A stretch of DNA of 10,511 nucleotides from Kiritimatiellales bacterium. GTDB lineage: Bacteria > Verrucomicrobiota > Kiritimatiellia > Kiritimatiellales > Tichowtungiaceae. Below the pieces are notes generated by a model. It saw only the letters and a program-made list of their open reading frames with translations, did no database searches and was not told the origin of the DNA. A program made the translations under genes and the position numbers. This document shows, piece after piece, positions 1 through 6,748 of this stretch. The DNA lies in NCBI GenBank assembly GCA_028692515.1, contig JAQUXG010000043.1, forward strand, positions 1 through 10,511, written 5' to 3'. How positions within the stretch are numbered: the stretch's first letter is position 1; every line of letters begins with the position of its first letter.

Positions 1-908
1 CCGAGGACTTCTTCGGTGGTACGAAAATGGCATTTGCAGGTTTTAAGCAGGATGCCGGGACCTTTGTGGGCGATGAGTTCGGCAGCGATCTGTTTGACTT
101 TGGCCGAGCATCCTTTCGGTACGATTTCGATGCCGAAATCTTTTTCCATTTTACGCAGAGCCATCAGGAAGCCAGCGCGCGCCAGAATGGAGGCGGCGGC
201 CACTGCCGGATCCGACTCAGCCTTGGTGCGCTGATCCATTTTGATTTTTTTACCTTTTTCCATCAGCGCGCGCTCAATGAGGCTGGTGGATGCAAATTTG
301 TCGGAGAGCGCCCGCGGGCAGTCGGGTACCTTTTCGAGCAGGTTTTCGATGGCCCGCGCATGGCCCCAGGCGAGCATCCGGTTGACGTTGCCGATTTTGG
401 TGTACATGCGGTTGTAGGTTTCCGGGCCGATGGAGACGACGGCGTATTTCCCCTCCAGTTTTTTCCGGATAGTGGACGCCAGCTGCAGAGCAACGCGGTC
501 GCTGGTGATCTTTTTGCTGTCGCGCGCGCCGAGTTCTTTGAGAATTTCAACGGTTTTGGCGTCGGTATAGACCGAGGCGATGACGAGCGGGCCGAAAAAA
601 TCGCCTTTGCCGCTTTCGTCAACCCCCATATGGGGCTGGACGCTTTCCGGGTCGTGAATTTCGTCATAGCCGATGAGGGCTTCGCCGAGGATTTCCGGTT
701 CAAGAGTAAAGGTGATCCATTCTTCAGCACCTTTACCCTGAACGAGGCACTTGCCGGAGTTGTAGAGGTTGACGCGGCAGGTTCCGGTATCGACGGCAAT
801 TTGCGTATGAGGCACTTCGACCTGCAGATGACTGGATGCGCGGAGAAGGGCGGCCAGTTTTGTCTGCTGTTCAGCGGTCAGTTTGATGGTGAAAGAGTTT
901 TGTTTCAT
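1..908 (-). CDS. rnhC: Ribonuclease HIII, C-terminal end cut by window edge
   Basis: RNase HIII cleaves the RNA strand of RNA/DNA hybrids in the cytoplasm (R-loops, primer remnants). The minus-strand frame from the ATG at 908-906 gives 302 codons before the window edge, beginning MKQNSFTIKL. Residues 1 to about 85 match the N-terminal substrate-binding (TBP-like) extension that separates RNase HIII from HII. The catalytic domain follows. MGVDESGKGDFFGP (94-107) carries the diagnostic active-site pair D97-E98, D203 in LSDKFAS is the likely third acidic residue, and the SDPAVAAASILAR stretch (232-244) is the conserved segment near the end. The usual family length is about 300 residues, so only a few are missing; the visible end, TTEEVL, is typical. 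No clear Shine-Dalgarno precedes the start. The gene diverges from the secreted-protein gene at 1019. The assignment is secure from motifs. Confidence 0.95.
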   Translation of the reverse strand, partial: MKQNSFTIKLTAEQQTKLAALLRASSHLQVEVPHTQIAVDTGTCRVNLYNSGKCLVQGKGAEEWITFTLEPEILGEALIGYDEIHDPESVQPHMGVDESGKGDFFGPLVIASVYTDAKTVEILKELGARDSKKITSDRVALQLASTIRKKLEGKYAVVSIGPETYNRMYTKIGNVNRMLAWGHARAIENLLEKVPDCPRALSDKFASTSLIERALMEKGKKIKMDQRTKAESDPAVAAASILARAGFLMALRKMEKDFGIEIVPKGCSAKVKQIAAELIAHKGPGILLKTCKCHFRTTEEVL

Positions 909-1018
909 TCCAGAAGGTTTCTAGCAGAGTTTGGTTTTAATGGGAAAACAAAAGGTGGGCGGACAGGATTTCGGGTTGTTCGGCGGTTGGAAAAGTAGTA
1001 AAACCAGCCCTGTTTAAT

Positions 1019-1456
1019 ATGAAAATCATACGTTTTATTCTGATTTCAGTTTTTTTGTCCGCCTTTTCGGTGCGGGCCGCTGAGCCGACATTCGGCGATT
1101 TGGCGGTTCTTTTGGCAAAAGGGTATTTTGGAAACTATGTTCCGCAGGATGCCCCGTTGCAGCGGTGCGTGATCTTTTTAAACCGGCGCGGCATCTCCTT
1201 TTCTTTATTTGATCTGGTGGATCAAAATAAGGCTGTAACGAAAGAAGATGTGGCTCGGGTGGTCGGGCAGTCGACCCTGCTTTTTTCAGGGGAGGCGGAA
1301 GTCGTAAACGGCAGTATTAAAAAGCCGATAGAGGGGAAAACATGGGTTGACTACTGCTTGCTGAATGATATAAATACGGTTCCTATTTGGACTGGGCTTC
1401 TTGAGCGTACTGCGGAAGGGCCTCTTCCAGAGGTAAGATTTTTTTTCAAGCGATAG
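1019..1456 (+). CDS. Small secreted protein of unknown function
   Basis: I do not recognise this 145-residue protein. A clear signal peptide opens it: Lys2 and Arg5, a hydrophobic core at 6-17, and probable cleavage after Ala20 or Ala21, so it should be exported. The mature part is about 125 residues with no further membrane segment. Two cysteines (50, 113) could form a disulfide. The pattern TFGDLA (24-29), FLNRRGI (53-59) and VTKEDVARVV (73-82) loosely recalls the layout of one S-layer-homology repeat, but this is only a resemblance. No good Shine-Dalgarno precedes the ATG. The next gene starts 29 bases downstream in the same direction, so co-transcription with the export genes is likely. 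A role at the cell surface with the exopolysaccharide is inferred from position only. Confidence 0.8.
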   Translation: MKIIRFILISVFLSAFSVRAAEPTFGDLAVLLAKGYFGNYVPQDAPLQRCVIFLNRRGISFSLFDLVDQNKAVTKEDVARVVGQSTLLFSGEAEVVNGSIKKPIEGKTWVDYCLLNDINTVPIWTGLLERTAEGPLPEVRFFFKR

Positions 1457-1485
1457 TTTTCGCGACCAAAACAGGAGGATGAGCG

Positions 1486-2061
1486 ATGAGAAAAGGCAAG
1501 TTACAGATCGGTTTTGTTCTTATTGTGTTCATCGGGCTTCTGGCAACGAGCTCATTTGCTCAACTTGGACTTGCACAACTCGCGACCCAACCGCAAGGCG
1601 CTTCGCTGGCTGGACAGGCCGTGTTGACGGCAGCCAAGGCAATTTATGCCAATTCCGATCTCACTCCTGCCGAGAAACAGGCGCAACTGGTTGATCTGTT
1701 GAACGAAGCCGTTGCTACAGGTAACGAGTCAGTCATCCGTTACGCTATCGTGGCCATTATGGCGGCGGCGGGTAGCGGGGATAATCTTTCGCTGGCCATC
1801 GCTGCGATCAATGACAGCAATGCGTTCAGTCAGTATCAGGATCTTACAGCCGTTACCGTTACCGCAGTTTCAGCGTTGCTGGGCGGTGGCGGTGGAACCG
1901 CCGGTGGCGACATGGGTGGCGGTGGCGGTCAATTGGGTGGTGGAGATCAGCTGGGCGGTGGAAGTTTCAATGAGTTCCTTCAGTCGCTGGGTCTCGACAG
2001 TCTTACCGGCTCGGACTCCGATTTTAACCCGCCGGAGAAACCTCCTGTAACCCCGATTTAA
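1486..2061 (+). CDS. Secreted Ala-rich protein with Gly-rich segment, unknown function
   Basis: This 191-residue protein is not one I recognise. An ideal AGGAGG (1473-1478) lies seven bases before the chosen ATG; a competing ATG at 1479 directly abuts that site and opens a different short frame. Residues 1-25 form a signal peptide with likely cleavage SSFA|Q. Residues 26-130 are Ala-rich and probably helical. Residues 133-160 are a low-complexity segment with 18 glycines in 28 positions, including QLGGGD-QLGGGS. The tail (161-191) is polar and ends in a proline-rich stretch. There is no PEP-CTERM sorting motif or C-terminal membrane anchor. It lies between another secreted protein and an outer-membrane barrel and is probably in their operon. 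A structural, linker-like or matrix role is possible but unproven. Confidence 0.85.
   Translation: MRKGKLQIGFVLIVFIGLLATSSFAQLGLAQLATQPQGASLAGQAVLTAAKAIYANSDLTPAEKQAQLVDLLNEAVATGNESVIRYAIVAIMAAAGSGDNLSLAIAAINDSNAFSQYQDLTAVTVTAVSALLGGGGGTAGGDMGGGGGQLGGGDQLGGGSFNEFLQSLGLDSLTGSDSDFNPPEKPPVTPI
1912..1965 (+). repeat. Three imperfect 18-bp tandem units encoding a Gly-rich stretch
   Basis: Three consecutive 18-base units (1912-1929, 1930-1947, 1948-1965) encode MGGGGG, QLGGGD and QLGGGS. The last two match at 13 of 18 bases. Such in-frame units can change copy number by slippage without breaking the reading frame. Confidence 0.6.
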
Positions 2062-2121
2062 GTTTTATTGGCAATCGTTATTTTTTTTTGACCTGAGTAT
2101 TGTATTTGACGAAGGGATTTT

Positions 2122-3423
2122 ATGTATAAGACCAAACTCTGGGTGTCGGTTTTGATTGGACTTACTGCCGGACAGATTTTCGCAGCAGGGGATCGCCCTT
2201 TTAAAGTAATTAACACCGTTCGTTTTGGTTATAGCGATAACCTGTACCATGAGACTGCGGACAATGCGGAAGCTGGAACATTCATCACCGACACGATTGA
2301 TCTTTCTTTCAGTGCAGCATTTTCTGATCGCACAGATATGATGGTGAAATCGCAACTCAAACTTTTGACCGATCAGAAGGAAAACGGGCTTTATCCAAAC
2401 CTCTATATGATGCTGAATCACTCGGTTTCGCCTCGTCTGCTCCTGAGTCTTTCCGAATATTATCGGAGTAATGAAAAATCTGGAACAGAAGCGAATATCG
2501 CGAACGGCACAGGAACCCGTTACGCTTATTTTGTGAATACGGTCGGCCTCTCTGCGGATTATGTTTTGACTCAAAAGGATCGGCTGACCGCCTCGGTAAA
2601 TCATTCGATACTAAGAGGTGATAAAGCACTTGAAGCGAACGACTACACAACGATTGGCGGCGGCGTCGCCTGGAGAAAAGAACTAAGCCCTCAGCGCACC
2701 TTTGCGTCGCTGAAGCTTTATCAAAGTCATGTGAACTATGAAAATCAGCCGCAGGCCGATTGGAGTACACCTTATTCCACAACGAATCCTGCGGTTACTT
2801 ACACAAATAATTTCTCCTATCTTGACGACCAGCAGGCCTATGATCAGACCGACCTGTCGATCGAACTGAGTCATACGTTTAACCAGAACTGGCAGGGAAG
2901 AGCTGAGGTGGGAGTGAGTTATATTCAACGTGATTTTCCCGATTTGTCATCGACGTGGACAAGCTCTACGAATTCGACTCCCGTCAACGGCGCAACAAAC
3001 TTCGCCGATAATGCGGCGACGATTAATCCGATGCTGAAATTGGGATTGATATACAGTCCATCACCCCGAACCCGCCTGACCGGTGATTTTTCGCTTACAC
3101 ATCAGGAATCAAATGATAACGGCTATGGCGGTCAGGACTCGGCGGAGTTGCGTTTTGGCGCGCAGCACGACATCACTGCCAAGCTGATGGCGAAGGCCAC
3201 TGCACGGTTTGCGAATATCACATATGACTCGAAGGACGATGTAACGGGCGGAGCAACGCAAGACACGGAAGACCGGATGGATCTTGATTTCCGTCTGACT
3301 TATAAATTGAACCGTATTCATTTCCTTGAAGCCGGTGTGCAACATCGGGAAGCGAATCGTGATAATGGGAACAGCTGGTCTGAAAACAGAGTGGATGTCG
3401 GCTGGCGCGTTGAGTTGAATTAA
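2122..3423 (+). CDS. Outer-membrane beta-barrel protein of a polysaccharide export cluster
   Basis: This 433-residue protein has a signal peptide (likely cleavage near Ala21/Ala22, GQIFA|AGDR). The rest is built of alternating polar/hydrophobic strands separated by polar loops, as in VNTVRFGYSDNLYHE, FASLKLYQSHVNYE and RAEVGVSYIQRDF. That is the style of the putative beta-barrel porin (BBP2-like) proteins found beside GumB/Wza genes. The mature protein has no cysteine and no long hydrophobic helix. The last strand ends GWRVELN, without the usual terminal aromatic residue. GAAGGGA (2111-2117) serves as ribosome binding site. It precedes the Wzc-type kinase by 80 bases. By analogy with Myxococcus clusters, where short export proteins pair with separate barrels, it may form the outer-membrane channel for the polymer. 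The barrel call is fairly safe; the exact family and channel role are inference. Confidence 0.75.
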   Translation: MYKTKLWVSVLIGLTAGQIFAAGDRPFKVINTVRFGYSDNLYHETADNAEAGTFITDTIDLSFSAAFSDRTDMMVKSQLKLLTDQKENGLYPNLYMMLNHSVSPRLLLSLSEYYRSNEKSGTEANIANGTGTRYAYFVNTVGLSADYVLTQKDRLTASVNHSILRGDKALEANDYTTIGGGVAWRKELSPQRTFASLKLYQSHVNYENQPQADWSTPYSTTNPAVTYTNNFSYLDDQQAYDQTDLSIELSHTFNQNWQGRAEVGVSYIQRDFPDLSSTWTSSTNSTPVNGATNFADNAATINPMLKLGLIYSPSPRTRLTGDFSLTHQESNDNGYGGQDSAELRFGAQHDITAKLMAKATARFANITYDSKDDVTGGATQDTEDRMDLDFRLTYKLNRIHFLEAGVQHREANRDNGNSWSENRVDVGWRVELN

Positions 3424-3455
3424 GGGAATGTTCCGTCCGGATTTTCCGACAACTG

Positions 3456-3478
3456 TGGTGAGGTTTAACGCCTCACCA
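3456..3478 (+). other. Perfect stem-loop between barrel gene and Wzc gene
   Basis: TGGTGAGG (3456-3463) pairs perfectly with CCTCACCA (3471-3478) around a seven-base loop. The bases that follow (TCATTATTT) are only moderately T-rich, so this is at best a weak or partial terminator. It could equally be an mRNA processing or stability element that sets the ratio of barrel to kinase. It ends 25 bases before the start codon of the next gene. Confidence 0.55.
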
Positions 3479-3503
3479 TCATTATTTACCAGTGGAGAAC
3501 ATT

Positions 3504-5630
3504 ATGGCTGAGAATCAGAAGAAAGAGACCACATTACATTTTCTGGACTACTGGCGGGTGATCCGTTCCCGCAAAGAGATTGTGCTCGCCGTTCTCTTTC
3601 TGGTGGTGATCACAGGGGTTGCCTATACATTCACCCTGCCTGAAATCTATGCGGCACAGGCCCGCATCGAAGTGAATCAGGATACGGTTGAAATCGATCC
3701 GTTCAAGCCGGCCAGTAGCACGCGCAGTTATGACCCTTATTTTCTTCGTACGCAGTTTGAAATCATTCAATCCAAACCGATTCTTAACGAGGTGATTAAT
3801 CGCCTGAACCTTCAGGAGGTCTGGGGAAAGTCAGGCGAAAAAATATCCAAAGAAGTGGCCTATAAGATTCTCCGTTCCAGTTTGGTTGTCAGTCAGTTTC
3901 GTGACACGAACCTGATTGCCTTGATGGCCAAGCGCGAAGATCCAAAAGAGGCGGCCCGCATCGCCAATGAACTGGCTTCGGTATACCGCGATGCCCGCCT
4001 TGATCTAAAACGTAAGGAAATGACCCGCGCGATGGACGCACTGTCTCGCGAACTGGAAAAACAGCAGGATCGGGTGGATTTAGCCCAGCAACGTGTTGAA
4101 GAACTTCGTCAGAAACTGGATATAACGATTTTGCCCGGATCCACTTACTCGGGTCAGAGCGAAAACAGCGTCGAAAAGATCCGCCTGCAGCAGTTGGAAG
4201 GCGACCGGATTTCCGCCCGTGTTGCGATGCTGGTGGCCCAGGCCCGCTACGAGCAGTTAGAGACGATGGAAGGGGATGATCTGTTGACGGCATCGTCCTA
4301 CGTTTCTCAGGATACCTTTGCTGAAAGCCTGCGGACGCAGATTAATAATTACGATGTTACCTTGTCCTCTATGCTTGAAAATTACGGAGCAAATCATCCT
4401 GAGTTGAAACGCATACAGGCGGCCCGTGATGAGCTGATGGTGAAATTGACGCGTGCGATGGAGGGAATCAAAAAGGGAACTCATGCCCAGTATATTGTGG
4501 CAAAAGCAAAATTTGATGCATTGGAAGAAGAACTTCGCGGAGCCAAGTCGAGTGATATCGAAACCCAGCGCGAAAAATTTGTTCCGTTCAATAAGGCTCA
4601 GCAGGCGCTGGGAATTCAGCGATCCATCATGAATGTGTTGCAGTCGAAAATTGCTCAGGAGGGCATTACTCTTGAAGTTCCGCGTACTCCGGTTGAAATT
4701 GTGGATTCAGCGGAAGAATCAACCCGCCCGGTGAGCCCGAATCTTATTATGAATGTGTTGCTGAGTATCTTTGTCGGGTTGGGATCCGGTGTGGGTCTGG
4801 CCTATTTTATTGAATACCTCGACACATCGATCAAAACAGCAGATGACGTGGAGCGCTGGATTGAGCTGCCTGTATTGGGACTGGTTCCTCAGAAAGTTCG
4901 CCCGCTGATTGAAGAAGGTCCAGACAGTGAACATGCTGAAGCATATCGTGTTCTTCGAACCAATATGGCATTTACCGATTCCGGGCCGAGTAAGGGCGCA
5001 TTTGCCGTTCTTTCCGGCGGGGCGGGAGAAGGAAAGTCAACGACTGCATTTAATCTGGCTTATGTCTGCGCACAGCAGGGCGAAAAAGTTCTGCTGGTCG
5101 ACGCCGACTTACGCCGTCCCGTGCAGCACACCATTTTGGGGGTTTCAAACCGGTTTGGTTTAACCAACGTGTTGTTGCGTGACGTGCCGGTCGAAGAAAC
5201 CATTAAAACGACCAGTGTGCCGAATCTTCACTTTTTGCCGAGCGGACGTCTGCCTCGCACTTCGCTGGGTGTGCTGGATCCAAAACGCATCAGTGAACTC
5301 GTACATACTCTGAAGGCAAAATACGATGTGATCATTTTCGACACGCCGCCGCTGGTGGGGATCAGCGATTCATCCGTTGTTGCCAAAGAAATGGATGGGG
5401 TGTTGCTGGTGGTGCAATATCGCAAGTATCCGCGGGATATGATTATTCGGGCAAAACAGATGCTGGACACCCTGGGGGTTCCGCAGGTCGGTGTTGTGCT
5501 GAATAATATCAATATTATGCGGGATGATTATTACTACTATTACCACTCGTACTACTCGAACTACTATTATTACCGTTCTCAGGAGGCAACTCCTTCGGGA
5601 CCTGCAGGAACACAAAGGGGCTTAGCCTGA
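3504..5630 (+). CDS. Wzc-type polysaccharide co-polymerase and tyrosine autokinase
   Basis: This is an inner-membrane protein controlling chain length and export of an extracellular polysaccharide. It has 708 residues, the usual size for fused Wzc proteins. Order: Wzz domain with TM1 at about 25-43; a long periplasmic region with coiled-coil character (about 165-210); the proline-containing RPVSPN before TM2 (about 414-435); then the cytoplasmic BY-kinase. The kinase shows the oligomerisation motif ExxRxxR (E479, R482, R485), Walker A GGAGEGKST (505-513, K511), Walker A' LLVDADLRRP (530-539) and Walker B VIIFD (609-613). The tail holds 11 tyrosines in 676-690, the autophosphorylation cluster. 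I chose ATG 3504 over GTG 3492 because GGAG (3494-3497) is well spaced before it. The next gene's ribosome binding site overlaps the stop codon, suggesting coupled translation. No cognate phosphatase gene is present in the window. Confidence 0.93.
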   Translation: MAENQKKETTLHFLDYWRVIRSRKEIVLAVLFLVVITGVAYTFTLPEIYAAQARIEVNQDTVEIDPFKPASSTRSYDPYFLRTQFEIIQSKPILNEVINRLNLQEVWGKSGEKISKEVAYKILRSSLVVSQFRDTNLIALMAKREDPKEAARIANELASVYRDARLDLKRKEMTRAMDALSRELEKQQDRVDLAQQRVEELRQKLDITILPGSTYSGQSENSVEKIRLQQLEGDRISARVAMLVAQARYEQLETMEGDDLLTASSYVSQDTFAESLRTQINNYDVTLSSMLENYGANHPELKRIQAARDELMVKLTRAMEGIKKGTHAQYIVAKAKFDALEEELRGAKSSDIETQREKFVPFNKAQQALGIQRSIMNVLQSKIAQEGITLEVPRTPVEIVDSAEESTRPVSPNLIMNVLLSIFVGLGSGVGLAYFIEYLDTSIKTADDVERWIELPVLGLVPQKVRPLIEEGPDSEHAEAYRVLRTNMAFTDSGPSKGAFAVLSGGAGEGKSTTAFNLAYVCAQQGEKVLLVDADLRRPVQHTILGVSNRFGLTNVLLRDVPVEETIKTTSVPNLHFLPSGRLPRTSLGVLDPKRISELVHTLKAKYDVIIFDTPPLVGISDSSVVAKEMDGVLLVVQYRKYPRDMIIRAKQMLDTLGVPQVGVVLNNINIMRDDYYYYYHSYYSNYYYYRSQEATPSGPAGTQRGLA

Positions 5631-5640
5631 AGGAGAAGAG

Positions 5641-6231
5641 ATGAAGAGATTCGGAATATTTTTTTCAATTTTGATAATGAGTTTGCTGGCGGGCTGTCTC
5701 AGCAGGACGGCCTCTGTGGCGGTGGCCGGAGGGGATGACTCAAGCTTGATCGGCTTTTATCAGTTGCGCTCAATGGATCCGCTTGAAGTCAATCTGCTCG
5801 GGATTCCGGAAGAAAAGAATATCCAGACGGTCATTGATGAGAAAGGCAATATCACGCTACCCTACATTAATGAGCCGGTAAAAGCCAGTGGACTGACAAC
5901 TTCGGAGCTGGAACGGGAAATCCGGAAGATTTATATAGACGGTCAGATCTATCGCAACATTACAGTCAATGTGCTTACCTCTGCAAAAACCTATTATATG
6001 GAAGGCGAGATTCGCAATCCGGGGGGATATGTATTAGGCTATCGAATCACCCTGTTGCAGGCGATCGCTGCCGCCAGCGGGTATACAGAATATGCCGACA
6101 AGACGGACATCATCATCACGCGGAACGGTCAGATTATTAAGGCGAATGCCAAATATCTGGAGAAACACCCGGAAAAAGATATCCCGATCGAAGCGGGTGA
6201 CCGGATCAAAGTTGACCGGTCGATGTTCTAA
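5641..6231 (+). CDS. Short Wza/GumB-type polysaccharide export lipoprotein
   Basis: This 196-residue outer-membrane polysaccharide export (OPX) protein partners the Wzc-type kinase upstream. The signal peptide ends in the lipobox LAGC, with Cys19 the lipidated residue. The export (Poly_export) domain spans about 39-115, beginning FYQLRSMDPLEV, where the family usually has a GPGD-type turn. One SLBB domain follows at about 117-192 (YYMEGEIRNPGGY to the C-terminal GDRIKVDRSMF). It is much shorter than E. coli Wza (about 380 residues) and lacks the extra domains and the C-terminal amphipathic helix that forms Wza's outer-membrane pore. It probably needs another outer-membrane channel, and the barrel encoded at 2122 is the obvious candidate. 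AAGGAG (5630-5635) overlaps the upstream stop codon, and a strong terminator follows. The family call is secure; the partner is inferred. Confidence 0.92.
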   Translation: MKRFGIFFSILIMSLLAGCLSRTASVAVAGGDDSSLIGFYQLRSMDPLEVNLLGIPEEKNIQTVIDEKGNITLPYINEPVKASGLTTSELEREIRKIYIDGQIYRNITVNVLTSAKTYYMEGEIRNPGGYVLGYRITLLQAIAAASGYTEYADKTDIIITRNGQIIKANAKYLEKHPEKDIPIEAGDRIKVDRSMF

Positions 6232-6251
6232 CCGTGTGATGGTATCCGCTG

Positions 6252-6277
6252 AAGCCAGCCCTGAGCTGGCTTTTTTT
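6252..6277 (+). terminator. Rho-independent terminator of the export operon
   Basis: AAGCCAGC (6252-6259) pairs with GCTGGCTT (6265-6272) around the loop CCTGA. A run of seven T begins at 6271. It lies 20 bases after the export lipoprotein stop codon, so it should end the plus-strand transcript. The convergent minus-strand gene has its stop codon (6276-6278) inside the T-run. Confidence 0.92.
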
Positions 6278-6680
6278 ATTTCCGGGTCCGGATGGCCGGA
6301 TCAAGCTGATAGCGGATATCTTTAATTTCCGGAATTCCGGGCAGGGATGTTATTTTTTTTAGCAGTCGGGCTTTCGGCAGCCGTCGTAATTCAGCCAGCC
6401 AGCCCGGATGATCCGCCTGCAGATACAAAAATCCGTTTTTAAGATGCGAGGGGCGGACATGTTTTGATAACTGTTCGCCGGCAATAACCGGCCAGTGGCT
6501 GGCAAGGATTTCCGGCAGCTCCATTTCCTCCGCTTCATTTTTCTCTGCTTTTAAAATTCCGGATAGAATATCGCCGATGTGTTTTTCCTGACGGCGCTCG
6601 GGCGGAGGGTAACGATCCTCGATGCCGAAACGCTCCCGGGTTAACTCCCATCTCAGTCGCTGGCTATTATCTGGCTTCAT
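6276..6680 (-). CDS. DUF721/DciA-like protein, probable replicative helicase loader
   Basis: The protein has 134 residues from the ATG at 6680-6678 (MKPDNSQRLRWELTRERFG). DUF721 (about 33-125) is recognisable from the pattern WPVIAGEQLSKHVRPSHL (63-80), where the conserved W and G sit before a polar helix. It continues into GFLYLQADHPGWLAELRRL (83-101) with the conserved Trp94. Family members of the DciA type interact with the replicative helicase DnaB and support its loading in bacteria that lack DnaC/DnaI, acting in the cytoplasm. The N-terminal 30 residues are basic and probably flexible. A longer frame with a TTG start at 6731 exists, but it adds 17 residues without family character. No clear Shine-Dalgarno is visible. 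The gene is divergent from the CNNM gene (68-base gap) and convergent with the export operon. The domain is clear; the loader function is by family. Confidence 0.82.
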   Translation of the reverse strand: MKPDNSQRLRWELTRERFGIEDRYPPPERRQEKHIGDILSGILKAEKNEAEEMELPEILASHWPVIAGEQLSKHVRPSHLKNGFLYLQADHPGWLAELRRLPKARLLKKITSLPGIPEIKDIRYQLDPAIRTRK

Positions 6681-6748
6681 ATGGATGCAGTTTGCAAAAT
6701 TTTTATGGAAACGCCAGACTCTAGCACACAAAAAGGAAGTCGAGTACT

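Noticed and set aside
263..799. Minus-strand open frame of 178 codons
   Set aside because: It is in another frame of the same strand as RNase HIII, with Ser/Pro/Ala-rich shadow composition.
27..998. Long plus-strand open frame of 323 codons across the left edge
   Set aside because: It is antisense to the clearly recognisable RNase HIII, has low-complexity composition and no family pattern.
976..1004. TTGTTC - 17 bases - TAAAAC as promoter of the export operon
   Set aside because: The match to consensus is weak and no second signal supports it; left unannotated, though a promoter somewhere in 909-1018 is expected.
1486..2061. PEP-CTERM/exosortase substrate
   Set aside because: The C-terminus lacks the PEP motif, hydrophobic helix and basic tail, and no exosortase gene is visible.
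3492..3503. GTG start adding four residues to the Wzc protein
   Set aside because: It would consume the GGAG ribosome binding site that is well placed for the ATG at 3504.
6641..6670. TTAACT - 18 bases - TATTAT as promoter of the CNNM pair
   Set aside because: The -10 is good but the -35 is poor and it lies inside the 5' part of the divergent DUF721 gene; too speculative to list.
6681..6731. TTG start extending the DUF721 protein by 17 residues
   Set aside because: The extension has no family character, and a normal ATG follows at 6680.
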